From Streptomyces cirratus (GTDB lineage: Bacteria; Actinomycetota; Actinomycetes; Streptomycetales; Streptomycetaceae): a stretch of 64,000 nt of DNA. The translations under genes were made by a program, and so were the position numbers. The notes beneath the pieces were generated by a model, which saw only the letters and a list, made by a program, of their open reading frames with translations, was not told the origin of the DNA and ran no database searches. Shown one piece after another: positions 1-9,441 of this stretch. Positions within the stretch are counted from its first letter, which is position 1. Each line of letters begins with the position of its first letter. The stretch covers positions 1 through 64,000 of the forward strand of contig NZ_BMVP01000022.1 of the NCBI RefSeq assembly GCF_014650775.1, written 5' to 3'.

Positions 1-3000
1 CCCGCACCCTCACCCCAGCCCGTACCGTCGGCACCCGCACCGAACGACTTGCACCGGCCGTCCGGGGACAGCCCGCGCTGGCGGCTCATGTCCAGGAAGG
101 TGTCGGGGGTGGACATGATGGTGACACCGCCGGCCAGGGCCAGCGAGCACTCCCCTGAGCGCAGGGAACGCGCGGCCATGTGCAGGGCCACCAGGGACGA
201 CGAGCACGCCGTGTCGACGCTGACCGCCGGGCCCTCCAGGCCCAGGGTGTAGGCGACGCGGCCGGAGACGACGCTGGCGAGGCTGCCGTTGCCGTGGTAG
301 CCGGCCACGTCCTCGGGCAGCGGGCCCAGCCGCAGGCCCCAGTCGTGGTACATCACGCCGGCGAAGACACCGGTGTTGCTGCCCTTGACGGAGCGGGGGT
401 CGATCCCGGCGCGCTCGAAGGTCTCCCAGGCGACTTCGAGGAGCAGCCGTTGCTGCGGGTCCATGGCCTGGGCCTCGCGCGGGCTGATCCCGAAGAAGGC
501 GGGGTCGAAGTGGGCGGCGTCGTAGAGGAATCCACCGTCCGTGGAGTACGTCTTGCCGGGCTTGCCGATCTCCGGGTCGTAGAGGTCGCCCGCCCAGCCC
601 CGGTCGGTCGGGAAGGGCCCGATGGCGTCGGCACCTTCGGCGACGAGCTGCCAAAGCTCCTCGGGCGAGGTGACGCCGCCCGGGTAGCGGCAGGCCATGC
701 CGACGATGACGACCGGGTCGTCGGACGTTTCCCGGCGGGGCCCCGGCGCCGGGGCGACGGCGGGGGCGGCGGCCGCGCCGAGGAGCTTGGTGACGAGGTG
801 CTCGGCCAGGGCGGTGGCCGTGGGGTAGTCGAAGGTCAGGGTGGCGCTGAGCCGCAGCCCGGTCGCGGTGGAGAGGCGGTTGCGCAGTTCGACGGCGGCC
901 AGGGAGTCGAAGCCGGTCTCGGTGAAGGCGCGGGTGGCGGTGACCTCCTCGGCGCTCTGGTAGCCGAGGACGGCCGCGGCTTCGGTGCGGACCAGCAGCA
1001 GGACGGTGGCGAGGCGGTCGGCGACGCCGAGTGCGGCGAGCTGCGCGGCGAGGGGTGCCGCTCCGGTCGCCGGGCCGGTGGCGGCCGGACCGGCCGCGGC
1101 GGCGGGGCGGCGCACGGCGGTGCGCACGAGGGCCCGGAGCAGGGTCGGTACGCCGTCGCCGCGTCCGCGTACGGCGCGGTGGTTGACCCGTACGGGCACC
1201 ACGGCCGGTGCGTGTCCCCTCAGCGCCTCGTCGAGCTGGGCGAGGTTCTCCTCGAAGGACAGGGAGTCCAGGCCGAGGCGCTCGATGCGGGTGAGGGCTG
1301 CGGCGTCGAGGGTGGCGCCCATGCCGGCGTCGCCGGCCCACAGGCCCCAGGCGAGGGAGGTGACGACCTGCCCGGCGGCGGCGCGGCGGGCGGCGAGGGC
1401 GTCGAGGAAGAGGTTCGCGGCGGCGTAGTTGGCCTGGCCTGCGCCGTCGAGGACGGTGGAGGCGGAGGAGAACAGGACGAACGCGGTGAGGTCGAGGTCC
1501 GCGGTCAGCTCGTGCAGGTTCCAGGCGGCGTCCACCTTGGGGCGCAGCACGGTGTCGAGCCGGGCGGGGGTGAGGGAGCCGACGAGCCCGTCGTCGATGA
1601 CTCCGGCCGCGTGCACGACGGCGCTGAGCGGGTACTGCTCGGGGATGCCGGCGAGCAGCGCCGCGAGGGCGTCCCGGTCCGCGACGTCGGTGGCGCTGAC
1701 CTCGGCCTCGGCGCCCATTTCGGCGAGGTCGGCCAGGAGTTCGCGTGCGCCGGGGGCGTCGGGGCCGCTCCGGCTGGTGAGCAGCAGGTGGCGCACGCCG
1801 TGGCGGCGGACGAGGTGGCGGGCGAGGGCGGCGCCGACGCCGCCGGTGCCGCCGGTGATCAGTACGGTTCCGGTGCCGTCCCAGGGGGAGGGCCGGTCCT
1901 CTGCGGAGGCGGAGGCGGAGGCGGGGGCGGAGGCGGGGGCCGGGACCGGGGCCAGCCGTGGAACGTACGACCGGTGTCCGCGCAGGGCCAGTTCGGGTTC
2001 CCGTCCGGCGGCGGCCAGTGCCCGGCCGAGGGCTTCCTCGCCCGCCGGGTCGGTGTCCACGAGGACGAAGCGGCCGGGGTTCTCCGCCTCGGCGGAGCGC
2101 ACGAGCCCCCAGACGGGCGCCTGCGCGAGGTCGACGTCGGTGCCGGGGACGGCGGCGCCCCCGCGGGTGACGACCACGAGGCGGGAGTCGGCGTACCGGT
2201 CGTCGGCCAGCCACTCCTGTACGGCGGCCAGCGCGTCGGCGGTGACGGCCCGGACGGCGGCGGGCAGGTCCCCGGCCGGGGTCGGCAGGGTGCGGTACAC
2301 GACGAGCGGTGCGGGGACGCCTTCGGCGAGCGCCGTGAACCCTGCTCGTTCCGCCGGGAGTTCCAGCGGGTTCCACTGGACGTGCAGCAGCGGGTCGGGG
2401 CGGTCGCCCGCGAGCTGGGCCGCCGTGACGGCACGCAGCAGCAGGGATTCGACCCGGGCGACGGGCGCACCGTCGGGGCCGGTGACGTCCACCGTGAGTT
2501 CCTCGCGGCTCCGGGCGGTGATCCGTACCCGTACGGAGGCCGCGCCCGAGGCGTGGAGGGTGACGCCGTTCCAGGAGAACGGGATCCAGGTGCCTTCGGG
2601 CCGGTTGCCGAGGGCGGCCAGGGCATGGTCGGCGGGGTGCAGTGCGGCGTCCAGCAGGGCCGGGTGCAGACCGAAGGCGGCGGCCTCGGCGCGGGCGGAC
2701 CGCGGGAGTTCGACGTCCGCGAACACCTCGCCGTCGAGGAGCCAGGCGGCGCGGACGCCGTGGAAGGAGGGCCCGTAGCCGTAGCCCTCGGCGGCCATGT
2801 CGCCGTACAGGTGGGACACGTCCAGCGGCACGGCGCCCGCCGGGGGCCACACCCCGCCGGGGTTGGTGTCCTCGGCGGCGGGGGCCGCGGGGGCCAGGAC
2901 GCCGGTGGCGTGGCGGATCCAGCCGTCCTCGGCCGCGTCGGCGCCGTCCGTGCGGGAGTGGCATTCGATGGTCCGGCGGCCCGCCGGGTCCGGGGCCGCG

Positions 3001-6000
3001 ATCAGCACCTGGAGGGCGACGCCGCCCGTCTCGGGCAGTACCAGCGGCGCGTGCAGGGTCAGTTCCTCGACTAGCACGCAGCCGGTTTCCGCGCCGGCCC
3101 GCAGGGCGAGTTCCACGAAGGCGGTGCCCGGCAGCAGGGTGGTGCCGGCGATGGTGTGGTCCGCGATCCACGGGTGGGTGCGCAGCGAGAGGCGGCCGGT
3201 GAGTACGGTGCTGCCGGCGCCCGCGAGGGCGACCACCGAGCCGAGCAGCGGGTGCTGCGCGGCGAGCTGGCCGAGTCCCGAGGGGTCCCCGATGGTCTTG
3301 TCCGGGGTCAGCCAGTACCGCTTGGGGCGGAAGGCGTAGGTGGGGAGGCCGTCCACGCGGCGGGTGGGGCGGCCCGCGTACAGGGCTTCCCAATCCAGCC
3401 GGGCACCGCGGGCGTGGGCGAGGGCGGCGGCGCCGAACGCCTCGCGCACCTCGTCCTTGCCCGCGCGCAGCAGCGGCGCGAAGACGGTGTCGGCCTCCCG
3501 CTCCTCGGGCAGGCAGTCGCGGCCCAGCGCGCTGAGGACGCCGTCGGGGCCCAGCTCCAGGAAGGTGCGTACGCCGCCGTCGGCGGCCAGCCAGGCGAGG
3601 GCGTCTGAAAAGCGGACGCTCTCGCGGACGTGGCCGGTCCAGTAGTCGGGCGAGCAGAGCTGTTCGGAGGTGGCGGGGCTGCCGGTGACGGTGGAGACGA
3701 GGGGGATCGCGGGCGGGGCGTAGGCGAGGATACCCGCGATGCGGCGGAACTCGGCCAGCATCGGTTCCATGAGCGGGGAGTGGAAGGCGTGGCTCACGCG
3801 CAGCCGCTTGGTCTTGCGTCCCAGGGCGGCGAAGTGGCCGGCGAGGGCCAGTGCGGCGTTCTCCTCGCCGGAGATCACCAGGGCGTCGGGGCCGTTGACG
3901 GCCGCGACGGCGACTTCGGGGTGTTCGCCGAGGAGGGGCAGGAGTTCCGTCTCGTTGGCCTGGACGGCGATCATGGCTCCGCCCGGGGGCAGTTCCTGCA
4001 TCAACCGCCCGCGGGCGGCGACGAGGGTGGCGGCGTCCTCCAGGTTGAGGACACCCGCGACGTGCGCGGCGGTGATCTCGCCGATCGAGTGGCCGGCGAC
4101 GAAGTCGGGGCGCACGCCCCAGGACTCGACGAGCCGGAACAGGGCGACCTCGACGGCGAACAGGGCGGTCTGCGCGTAGCGGGTCTCGTCCAGCAGTGCG
4201 GCGGCGTCGGAGCCGGGGGCGGCGAACAGGACGTCCCACAGGGAGGTGTCGAGCTGGAGGTCGAGCCAGCCGATGGCGTCGGCCAGGGCGTCCGCGAACA
4301 CCGGGTGGGTGTCGTACAACTGCCGGCCCATGGCGAGGCGCTGGCTGCCCTGGCCGGTGAAGAGGAAGGCGAGGCGTCCGGCGGGCAGGGTGCCGGTGCG
4401 GGTGGCGGGGGTGGCCTGGCCGGCGGCGAGGGCGTGCAGGGCGTCGAGGAGTTCGGTGCGGTCGGCGGCGAGGACGGTGGCGCGGTGTTCGAGGGCGGCG
4501 CGGCCGGTGCCGAGGGCGTGGCCGAGATCGTCGGGGGTGAGGTCGGGGCGGTCGGCGAGGAAGGCCGCCAGGCGCTCGGCCTGGGCGCGGAGGCCGTCGT
4601 CGGAGCGGGCGCTGACGGGCACGAGGGCGGGCCGCGCGGGGGAGGTCGGGGGCACTTCGACGTCCGGAGCCCCCTCGGCCTCCCGGTCCGCCCCGGCGGC
4701 CTGAGCGTGCGCGGCTCGGGCACCGTCCTGCGGTCCGCGCGGTGCTTCCTCCACGATCACGTGGGCGTTCGTGCCGCTGATGCCGAAGCCGGAGACGCCC
4801 GCCCTGCGGGGCCTCTCGCCGTCCTCGGGCCACGGCACCGGCTCGGTGAGCAGGCGGACGGTGCCCGCCGACCAGTCGACGTTGCCGGTGGGCTCGTCGA
4901 CGTTCAGCGTCTTCGGCAGTACACCGTGCCGCATCGCCATGATCATCTTCATCAGCCCGGCCACACCGGCCGCGGCCTGCGTGTGCCCCAGGTTGGACTT
5001 GACCGAGCCCAGCCACAGCGGCCGGTCCTCGGGCCGCTCCCGGCCGTAGGTCTCGATCAGCGCCCGGGCCTCGATGGGGTCGCCGAGCGTGGTGCCGGTG
5101 CCGTGCGCCTCCACCGCGTCGACCTCGGCGGCGGACAGGCCCGCGTCGGCGAGCGCCTGGAGGATGACGCGCTGCTGGGCGGTGCCGCTGGGGGCGGTGA
5201 GGCCGTTGCTGGCGCCGTCCTGGTTGACGGCCGTACCCCGGATGACCGCGAGGACCTGGTGGCCGTTGCGCCGGGCGTCGTCGAGGCGTTCCACGACGAG
5301 CAGGCCGACGCCCTCCGCGAAGGAGGTTCCGTCGGCGCCGGCCGCGAAGGCCTTGATCTGTCCGTCGGGGGCGAGGCCGCGCTGCCGGCTGAACTCGGTG
5401 AACAGGCCGGGGGTGCTCAGTACGGTGACACCCCCGGCCAGGGCCAGCGAGCATTCGCCGCGGCGCAGCGACTGCACGGCCAGGTGCAGGGAGACCAGCG
5501 ACCCGGAGCAGGCGGTGTCGACGGTCAGGGCCGGGCCTTCCAGGCCGAGCGCGTAGGCGACCCGGCCCGAGGTGACGCTGAGGGCGCCGCCGGTGACGAG
5601 GTACCCGGTCAGGGAGTCGGGGGCGTCCTGTACGCGGGGCCCGTACTCGGAGGGGCCGGCGCCGATGAAGACGCCGGTGCGGGTGCCGCGCAGGGAGGTC
5701 GGGTCGAGCCCGGTCCGCTCCAGGGCCTCCCAGGCCGTCTCCAGCAGCAGCCGCTGCTGGGGGTCCATGGCGAGCGCCTCGCGCGGCCCGATCCCGAAGA
5801 ACTCGGCGTCGAAGTCGGGGGCGTCGTGGAGGAAGCCGCCGGTGCGGGTGTAGCAGGTGCCGGGGGTGGCGGGGTCGTCGTCGAAGAGGGCGTCGAGGTC
5901 CCAGCCCCGGTTGTCGGGGAAGGGGCCGACGGCGCTCGCGCCCCGGGAGACGAGGTCCCACAGTTCCTCGGCCGAGCGCACACCGCCGGGGAACCGTCCG

Positions 6001-6440
6001 CTGATGCCGACGACGGCGATGGGCTCGCCGTCGTGGCGCGGGGCGCTCGGGGCTTCGGCGGTGCGCGGCGCGCGGGCTCCGTCGGGGGCTCCGAGCAGTT
6101 CCGTGCGTACGTACGCGGCGAGCAGTTCGGGGCTCGGGTGGTCGAACGCGGCGGTCACGGGCAGGGCCAGGCCGGTCGCGGCGTTGATCCGGGCGTGCAG
6201 GTCGACCATGCCGATGGAGTCCAGGCCGAGTTCCTTGAAGGAGGTCCCGGTCGTGACCGCGGGCTCGGTGCCGGGCCTGGCCTTGCGGAGGATCTCGGCG
6301 GTCTGCGCGCAGACCAGGTCGAGCAGCAGCCTGGTCTGCTCGCTGTGCGGGAGTCCGGCCAGCCGGCCGGCCTGCTCGGCCCCCGGGCGGACGTCCGCGC
6401 CGGACGGTTCATCAGCGACAGGATCGAAGCCCGCGGACAT
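1..6440 (-). CDS. Modular type I polyketide synthase (ACP-KS-AT-DH-KR-ACP-KS...), C-terminus outside window
   Basis: Cytosolic assembly-line PKS read from ATG at 6440 (GGGAG upstream); still open at base 1, about 2146 codons seen. Order: ACP (GLDSIG, Ser near residue 75); KS1 (TACSGS, Cys near 311; EAHGTGTT; GHTQAAAG); AT (GHSIGE near 785; HAFH near 884, the malonyl-CoA signature); DH (HTIAGTTLLP near 1094, LLDAALHP near 1262, intact); KR (GGTGGVG near 1532, catalytic Tyr in GQANY near 1675, IDDG, so B-type); ACP (GFDSLA near 1846); KS2 (TACSSS near 2077), cut by the edge. No ER lies between DH and KR, so module 1 should add a malonyl unit and leave a double bond. The first domain is a lone ACP with no loading AT or KSQ, so an acyl starter must be loaded in trans. 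Domain calls are firm; the product is unknown. Confidence 0.97.
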   Translation of the reverse strand, partial: MSAGFDPVADEPSGADVRPGAEQAGRLAGLPHSEQTRLLLDLVCAQTAEILRKARPGTEPAVTTGTSFKELGLDSIGMVDLHARINAATGLALPVTAAFDHPSPELLAAYVRTELLGAPDGARAPRTAEAPSAPRHDGEPIAVVGISGRFPGGVRSAEELWDLVSRGASAVGPFPDNRGWDLDALFDDDPATPGTCYTRTGGFLHDAPDFDAEFFGIGPREALAMDPQQRLLLETAWEALERTGLDPTSLRGTRTGVFIGAGPSEYGPRVQDAPDSLTGYLVTGGALSVTSGRVAYALGLEGPALTVDTACSGSLVSLHLAVQSLRRGECSLALAGGVTVLSTPGLFTEFSRQRGLAPDGQIKAFAAGADGTSFAEGVGLLVVERLDDARRNGHQVLAVIRGTAVNQDGASNGLTAPSGTAQQRVILQALADAGLSAAEVDAVEAHGTGTTLGDPIEARALIETYGRERPEDRPLWLGSVKSNLGHTQAAAGVAGLMKMIMAMRHGVLPKTLNVDEPTGNVDWSAGTVRLLTEPVPWPEDGERPRRAGVSGFGISGTNAHVIVEEAPRGPQDGARAAHAQAAGADREAEGAPDVEVPPTSPARPALVPVSARSDDGLRAQAERLAAFLADRPDLTPDDLGHALGTGRAALEHRATVLAADRTELLDALHALAAGQATPATRTGTLPAGRLAFLFTGQGSQRLAMGRQLYDTHPVFADALADAIGWLDLQLDTSLWDVLFAAPGSDAAALLDETRYAQTALFAVEVALFRLVESWGVRPDFVAGHSIGEITAAHVAGVLNLEDAATLVAARGRLMQELPPGGAMIAVQANETELLPLLGEHPEVAVAAVNGPDALVISGEENAALALAGHFAALGRKTKRLRVSHAFHSPLMEPMLAEFRRIAGILAYAPPAIPLVSTVTGSPATSEQLCSPDYWTGHVRESVRFSDALAWLAADGGVRTFLELGPDGVLSALGRDCLPEEREADTVFAPLLRAGKDEVREAFGAAALAHARGARLDWEALYAGRPTRRVDGLPTYAFRPKRYWLTPDKTIGDPSGLGQLAAQHPLLGSVVALAGAGSTVLTGRLSLRTHPWIADHTIAGTTLLPGTAFVELALRAGAETGCVLVEELTLHAPLVLPETGGVALQVLIAAPDPAGRRTIECHSRTDGADAAEDGWIRHATGVLAPAAPAAEDTNPGGVWPPAGAVPLDVSHLYGDMAAEGYGYGPSFHGVRAAWLLDGEVFADVELPRSARAEAAAFGLHPALLDAALHPADHALAALGNRPEGTWIPFSWNGVTLHASGAASVRVRITARSREELTVDVTGPDGAPVARVESLLLRAVTAAQLAGDRPDPLLHVQWNPLELPAERAGFTALAEGVPAPLVVYRTLPTPAGDLPAAVRAVTADALAAVQEWLADDRYADSRLVVVTRGGAAVPGTDVDLAQAPVWGLVRSAEAENPGRFVLVDTDPAGEEALGRALAAAGREPELALRGHRSYVPRLAPVPAPASAPASASASAEDRPSPWDGTGTVLITGGTGGVGAALARHLVRRHGVRHLLLTSRSGPDAPGARELLADLAEMGAEAEVSATDVADRDALAALLAGIPEQYPLSAVVHAAGVIDDGLVGSLTPARLDTVLRPKVDAAWNLHELTADLDLTAFVLFSSASTVLDGAGQANYAAANLFLDALAARRAAAGQVVTSLAWGLWAGDAGMGATLDAAALTRIERLGLDSLSFEENLAQLDEALRGHAPAVVPVRVNHRAVRGRGDGVPTLLRALVRTAVRRPAAAAGPAATGPATGAAPLAAQLAALGVADRLATVLLLVRTEAAAVLGYQSAEEVTATRAFTETGFDSLAAVELRNRLSTATGLRLSATLTFDYPTATALAEHLVTKLLGAAAAPAVAPAPGPRRETSDDPVVIVGMACRYPGGVTSPEELWQLVAEGADAIGPFPTDRGWAGDLYDPEIGKPGKTYSTDGGFLYDAAHFDPAFFGISPREAQAMDPQQRLLLEVAWETFERAGIDPRSVKGSNTGVFAGVMYHDWGLRLGPLPEDVAGYHGNGSLASVVSGRVAYTLGLEGPAVSVDTACSSSLVALHMAARSLRSGECSLALAGGVTIMSTPDTFLDMSRQRGLSPDGRCKSFGAGADGTGWGEGA

Positions 6441-6765
6441 CTGCACGCTCCCAGCTCGGTATCGATTGCCCCGGGGCGCGGTTCCGGCCACGGGGTGATC
6501 GCACGCTAGGTCGGTCGCGAACGGGCGCGACACCCCTATCCCCCCAGGTGTTGACCCTGCCCGCTGCCGGTCCGGCCGGCGTCCGGCGCCTCGTGCCGCG
6601 CGGCCCGGTGGGACGACGTGCCTGCTGGGCGGGGGTGCGGGGCGCTACGGGCGCGGTCAGGGGGGTGGTCGGTGTTCTCCGTGCGCTCCCTGGGCGCCTT
6701 CAATGGCACGCACTGCCCAGGGCGCCGCCTCCCGCGGGCCCCCAAGGCGAAGAGACGGGTGGAGC
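6441..6765. other. Divergent intergenic region between PKS and carboxyltransferase
   Basis: This 325-bp stretch separates two divergent starts and probably carries both promoters. The only structure I see is the G-rich motif at 6527-6551 (listed separately). I see no credible gene; a short reading frame into 6703 only extends the carboxyltransferase upstream of its better start. Confidence 0.6.
6527..6551 (-). promoter_or_regulatory. Candidate operator upstream of the PKS, shared with pqqA
   Basis: On the PKS coding strand this reads GGGGGGATAGGGG followed by TGTCG, about 90-110 nt before the start at 6440. It lies between half-sites ACACC (6530-6534) and GGTGT (6547-6551). A similar GGGGTGATTAGGGG followed by ATCG lies about 70-85 nt before pqqA. 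The binding protein is unknown, and a common pathway regulator is an inference. Confidence 0.35.
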
Positions 6766-8325
6766 ATGACAGTTGCCGATGTGAACGTCCGAGTGGCCGA
6801 ACTGGGAGCGATCAAGGAGTCAGCCGAGCTGGGCCCGTCGCCGAGCGCGTCGCAGGCGCAGCACGCCCGGGGCAAGCTGACGGTGCGCGAGCGGCTGGAC
6901 CTGCTGTTCGATCCGGGTACGTTCCGGGAGATCGAGCAGCTGCGCCGCCACCGGGCTTCCGGGTTCGGGCTGGAGGACCGCCGGCCGCACACCGACGGTG
7001 TGGTGACGGGCTGGGGCAAGGTCGACGGCCGCCGGGTGTTCGTGTACGCGCACGACTTCCGGATATTCGGCGGCTCGCTCGGCGAGGCCCACGCGCAGAA
7101 GATCCACAAGGTGATGGACCTGGCGGTCGCTGCGGGCGCCCCGCTGGTCTCGCTGAGCGACGGCGCGGGGGCCCGTATCCAGGAGGGCGTGACCGCGCTC
7201 GCCGGCTACGGCGGGATCTTCCGCCGCAATGTCGCGGCTTCCGGGGTGATTCCGCAGATCAGCGTGATGCTGGGGCCGTGTGCGGGCGGAGCGACGTACT
7301 CGCCCGCCCTGACGGACTACGTGTTCATGGTCCGTGACATCGCGCAGATGTACATCACCGGTCCCGACGTGGTGCAGGCCGTGACGGGCGAGCGGATCAG
7401 CCACAACGACCTCGGCGGCGCGCAGGTCCACTCGTCGGTGTCCGGCGCGAGCGCGTTCCTGTACGACACGGAGGAGGAGTGCCTGGAGGAGGTGCGCCAC
7501 CTGCTGTCGCTGCTGCCCTCCAACAACCGGGAGCTTCCGCCGTCGGTGGCGGCGGACGATCCGGCCGACCGGCGCAACGGGTCTTTGGCGGACCTGGTTC
7601 CGGCCGACCCCAACCGCTCGTACGACATGCGCGCCGTGATCGAGGAGATCGTCGACGACGGCGACCTGTTCGAGGTCCACGCCAACTGGGCCACCAACAT
7701 CATCTGCGGACTGGCCCGGCTGGACGGGCATGTCGTCGGCATCGTCGCCAACCAGCCCGCCTCCCTCGCCGGGGTGCTGGACATCCACGCCTCGGAGAAG
7801 GCCGCCCGGTTCGTGCAGACCTGCGACGCTTTCAGCATCCCGCTGGTGACGCTCGTGGACGTGCCGGGCTTCCTGCCGGGCAGCGACCAGGAGCACAACG
7901 GGGTCATCCGGCACGGTGCGAAGCTGCTGTACGCGTACTGCGCGGCCACGGTGCCGCGGGTGCAGGTGATCCTGCGCAAGGCGTACGGCGGCGCGTACAT
8001 CGTCATGGACTCGCGCTCGATCGGCGCGGACCTGTCGTTCGCGTGGCCCACGAACGAGATCGCGGTCATGGGTGCGGAGGGCGCCGCGAACGTCGTCTTC
8101 CGCCGGGAGATCGCCGCCGCGGACGACCCGGAGTCGGCGCGGGCGCAGCGCGTCAAGCAGTACCGCCAAGAGCTGATGCACCCCTACTACGCGGCCGAAC
8201 GCGGACTCGTGGACGACGTCATCGACCCGGCCACGACCCGGCAGGTGCTGGTGGACGCCCTGGAGGCGCTGCGGGCCAAGCACGTGCCGCTGCCCGAACG
8301 CAAGCACGGCAACCCGCCGTTCTGA
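6766..8325 (+). CDS. Acyl-CoA carboxylase beta subunit (carboxyltransferase)
   Basis: Carboxyltransferase half of a biotin-dependent acetyl/propionyl-CoA carboxylase, 519 aa, the usual family length. It moves CO2 from carboxybiotin to acyl-CoA and would supply PKS extender units. Both glycine-rich oxyanion loops are visible: SDGAGARIQEG near residue 130 and GGAYIVM near 407. The residue after GGAY is Ile; in S. coelicolor PccB this position is the specificity Asp, and Ile there favours acetyl-CoA, so malonyl-CoA production is a reasonable inference that fits the malonyl-type AT. ATG 6766 is preferred over an in-frame ATG at 6703, which would add a low-complexity extension. It is followed 31 nt later by an epsilon subunit; no biotin-carrying alpha subunit is in the window. 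Confidence 0.95.
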   Translation: MTVADVNVRVAELGAIKESAELGPSPSASQAQHARGKLTVRERLDLLFDPGTFREIEQLRRHRASGFGLEDRRPHTDGVVTGWGKVDGRRVFVYAHDFRIFGGSLGEAHAQKIHKVMDLAVAAGAPLVSLSDGAGARIQEGVTALAGYGGIFRRNVAASGVIPQISVMLGPCAGGATYSPALTDYVFMVRDIAQMYITGPDVVQAVTGERISHNDLGGAQVHSSVSGASAFLYDTEEECLEEVRHLLSLLPSNNRELPPSVAADDPADRRNGSLADLVPADPNRSYDMRAVIEEIVDDGDLFEVHANWATNIICGLARLDGHVVGIVANQPASLAGVLDIHASEKAARFVQTCDAFSIPLVTLVDVPGFLPGSDQEHNGVIRHGAKLLYAYCAATVPRVQVILRKAYGGAYIVMDSRSIGADLSFAWPTNEIAVMGAEGAANVVFRREIAAADDPESARAQRVKQYRQELMHPYYAAERGLVDDVIDPATTRQVLVDALEALRAKHVPLPERKHGNPPF

Positions 8326-8356
8326 CCGCCGCACGCGAGAGCGAGGAGCACGCCCG

Positions 8357-8575
8357 ATGACCGAACGGGCCGAACGGGCCGAACGGGCCGAACCACTGAT
8401 GAGGATCGAGCGCGGGGCACCCGACAGCAGCGAACTCGCCGCGCTCTGCCTCGTGCTGCTCGCCGCCGGCGGGCAGCGGGAGCTCCCCGGCGCGGACGCC
8501 GCGCACGGACCCCGGGCCGCGGCCTGGGGACCGGCCCGCGGCTGGCGCCCGCCCGGCACCTGGACCGCCCGGTGA
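8357..8575 (+). CDS. Acyl-CoA carboxylase epsilon subunit
   Basis: A 72-aa protein of the small actinobacterial epsilon family that binds and stimulates acyl-CoA carboxylase complexes. The family pattern is seen as RIERGAPDSSELAAL followed by a hydrophobic helix and a Trp-containing C-terminus. An AGGAG at 8344-8348 precedes ATG 8357. The N-terminus is a tandem E-R-A tripeptide encoded by a nearly perfect 9-bp DNA repeat. It lies directly downstream of the beta subunit and upstream of the thioesterase, so all three are probably co-transcribed. Confidence 0.8.
   Translation: MTERAERAERAEPLMRIERGAPDSSELAALCLVLLAAGGQRELPGADAAHGPRAAAWGPARGWRPPGTWTAR
8363..8395 (+). repeat. 9-bp tandem repeat inside the epsilon-subunit gene
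   Basis: The unit GAACGGGCC occurs three to four times in frame near 8363-8395, encoding E-R-A repeats. Because the unit is a multiple of three, slippage would alter length without breaking the frame. Confidence 0.75.
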
Positions 8576-8633
8576 GCCGGCCCCCGGCCCACCGACACCG
8601 CACCACACCTCACGAAACGGGACGCCGAACGAC

Positions 8634-9386
8634 ATGAGCGCAACCACGACCGCCGGCGCCTGGCTGCGCCGCTTCCACCCCGCCGAGGACGCACCCGTAC
8701 GGCTGGTCTGCCTGCCGCACGCGGGCGGCTCGGCCAGCTACTACTTCCCGGTGTCGCGGGCCCTGTCCCCGCAGGCCGACGTGGTGGCCGTGCAGTACCC
8801 GGGCCGCCAGGACCGCCGCCACGAGCCGTGCCTGGACGACGTGCGGGAGCTCGCCGACCGCGTGGTGGCGCAACTGCTGCCCTGGTGCGACCGCCCGGTG
8901 GCGCTGTTCGGGCACAGCCTCGGCGCGACCCTCGGCTTCGAGGTGGCGCTGCGGCTGGAGGAGGCCGGGCACACGCCGGTGGCGCTGTTCGCATCGGGCC
9001 GCCGGGCACCGTCCCGGCACCGGGAGAACGAGCGGATCCACCTCGGCCCGGACGAGCGGCTGCTGGCCACCATCAAGGGGATGAGCGGTACGGACCCCGC
9101 GGTGCTCGCCGACGACGAACTGCTGCGGGCGGTGCTGCCGGCGATCCGCGGCGACTACAAGGCCGCGGAGACCTACCGGTACCGGCCGGGGCCGCCGCTG
9201 CACTGCCCGGTGGTGGTGCTGAACGGGGACAGCGACCCGGAGGTGACCGCCCTGGAGGCCGAGGGCTGGACCGACCACACGCGGGGCCCCGTGTCCTTCC
9301 ACTGGTTCACCGGCTCGCACTTCTACCTGAACGAGCACGCCGCCGAGGTGATCGGCCTGGTGCGGCGGCGCCTCGCACGGTCCTGA
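8634..9386 (+). CDS. Type II (editing) thioesterase
   Basis: A 250-aa alpha/beta hydrolase of the external thioesterase class that releases wrongly primed or stalled acyl groups from PKS/NRPS carrier proteins. Visible features are LPHAGGSA near residue 28, the nucleophile elbow GHSLGA (Ser95), an Asp in NGDSDPE near 199, and the catalytic His in GSHFYL (His229). It ends 9 nt before a strong hairpin and is convergent with pqqB. Its place beside a PKS gene and a carboxylase supports a polyketide cluster. Confidence 0.95.
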   Translation: MSATTTAGAWLRRFHPAEDAPVRLVCLPHAGGSASYYFPVSRALSPQADVVAVQYPGRQDRRHEPCLDDVRELADRVVAQLLPWCDRPVALFGHSLGATLGFEVALRLEEAGHTPVALFASGRRAPSRHRENERIHLGPDERLLATIKGMSGTDPAVLADDELLRAVLPAIRGDYKAAETYRYRPGPPLHCPVVVLNGDSDPEVTALEAEGWTDHTRGPVSFHWFTGSHFYLNEHAAEVIGLVRRRLARS

Positions 9387-9394
9387 ACGAGCAG

Positions 9395-9425
9395 GGGTCC
9401 GGCTGCCGTCGGGGCAGCCGGACCC
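9395..9425. terminator. Bidirectional terminator between thioesterase and pqqB
   Basis: A perfect 13-bp stem (GGGTCCGGCTGCC with its complement) and a 5-nt loop lie between two convergent genes. There is no T-tract, as usual in Streptomyces. Confidence 0.85.
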
Positions 9426-9441
9426 TGTCGCGTGCAGGAGC

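Noticed and set aside
10..5961. Very long Arg/Pro-rich frame on the - strand across the PKS
   Set aside because: An out-of-frame shadow; the frame starting at 6440 shows KS, AT, DH, KR and ACP motifs.
3630..6509. Long open frame on the + strand over the PKS gene
   Set aside because: It is the antisense of the PKS, with Gly/Val/Arg-rich low-complexity translation and no motifs; the PKS frame has clear domains.
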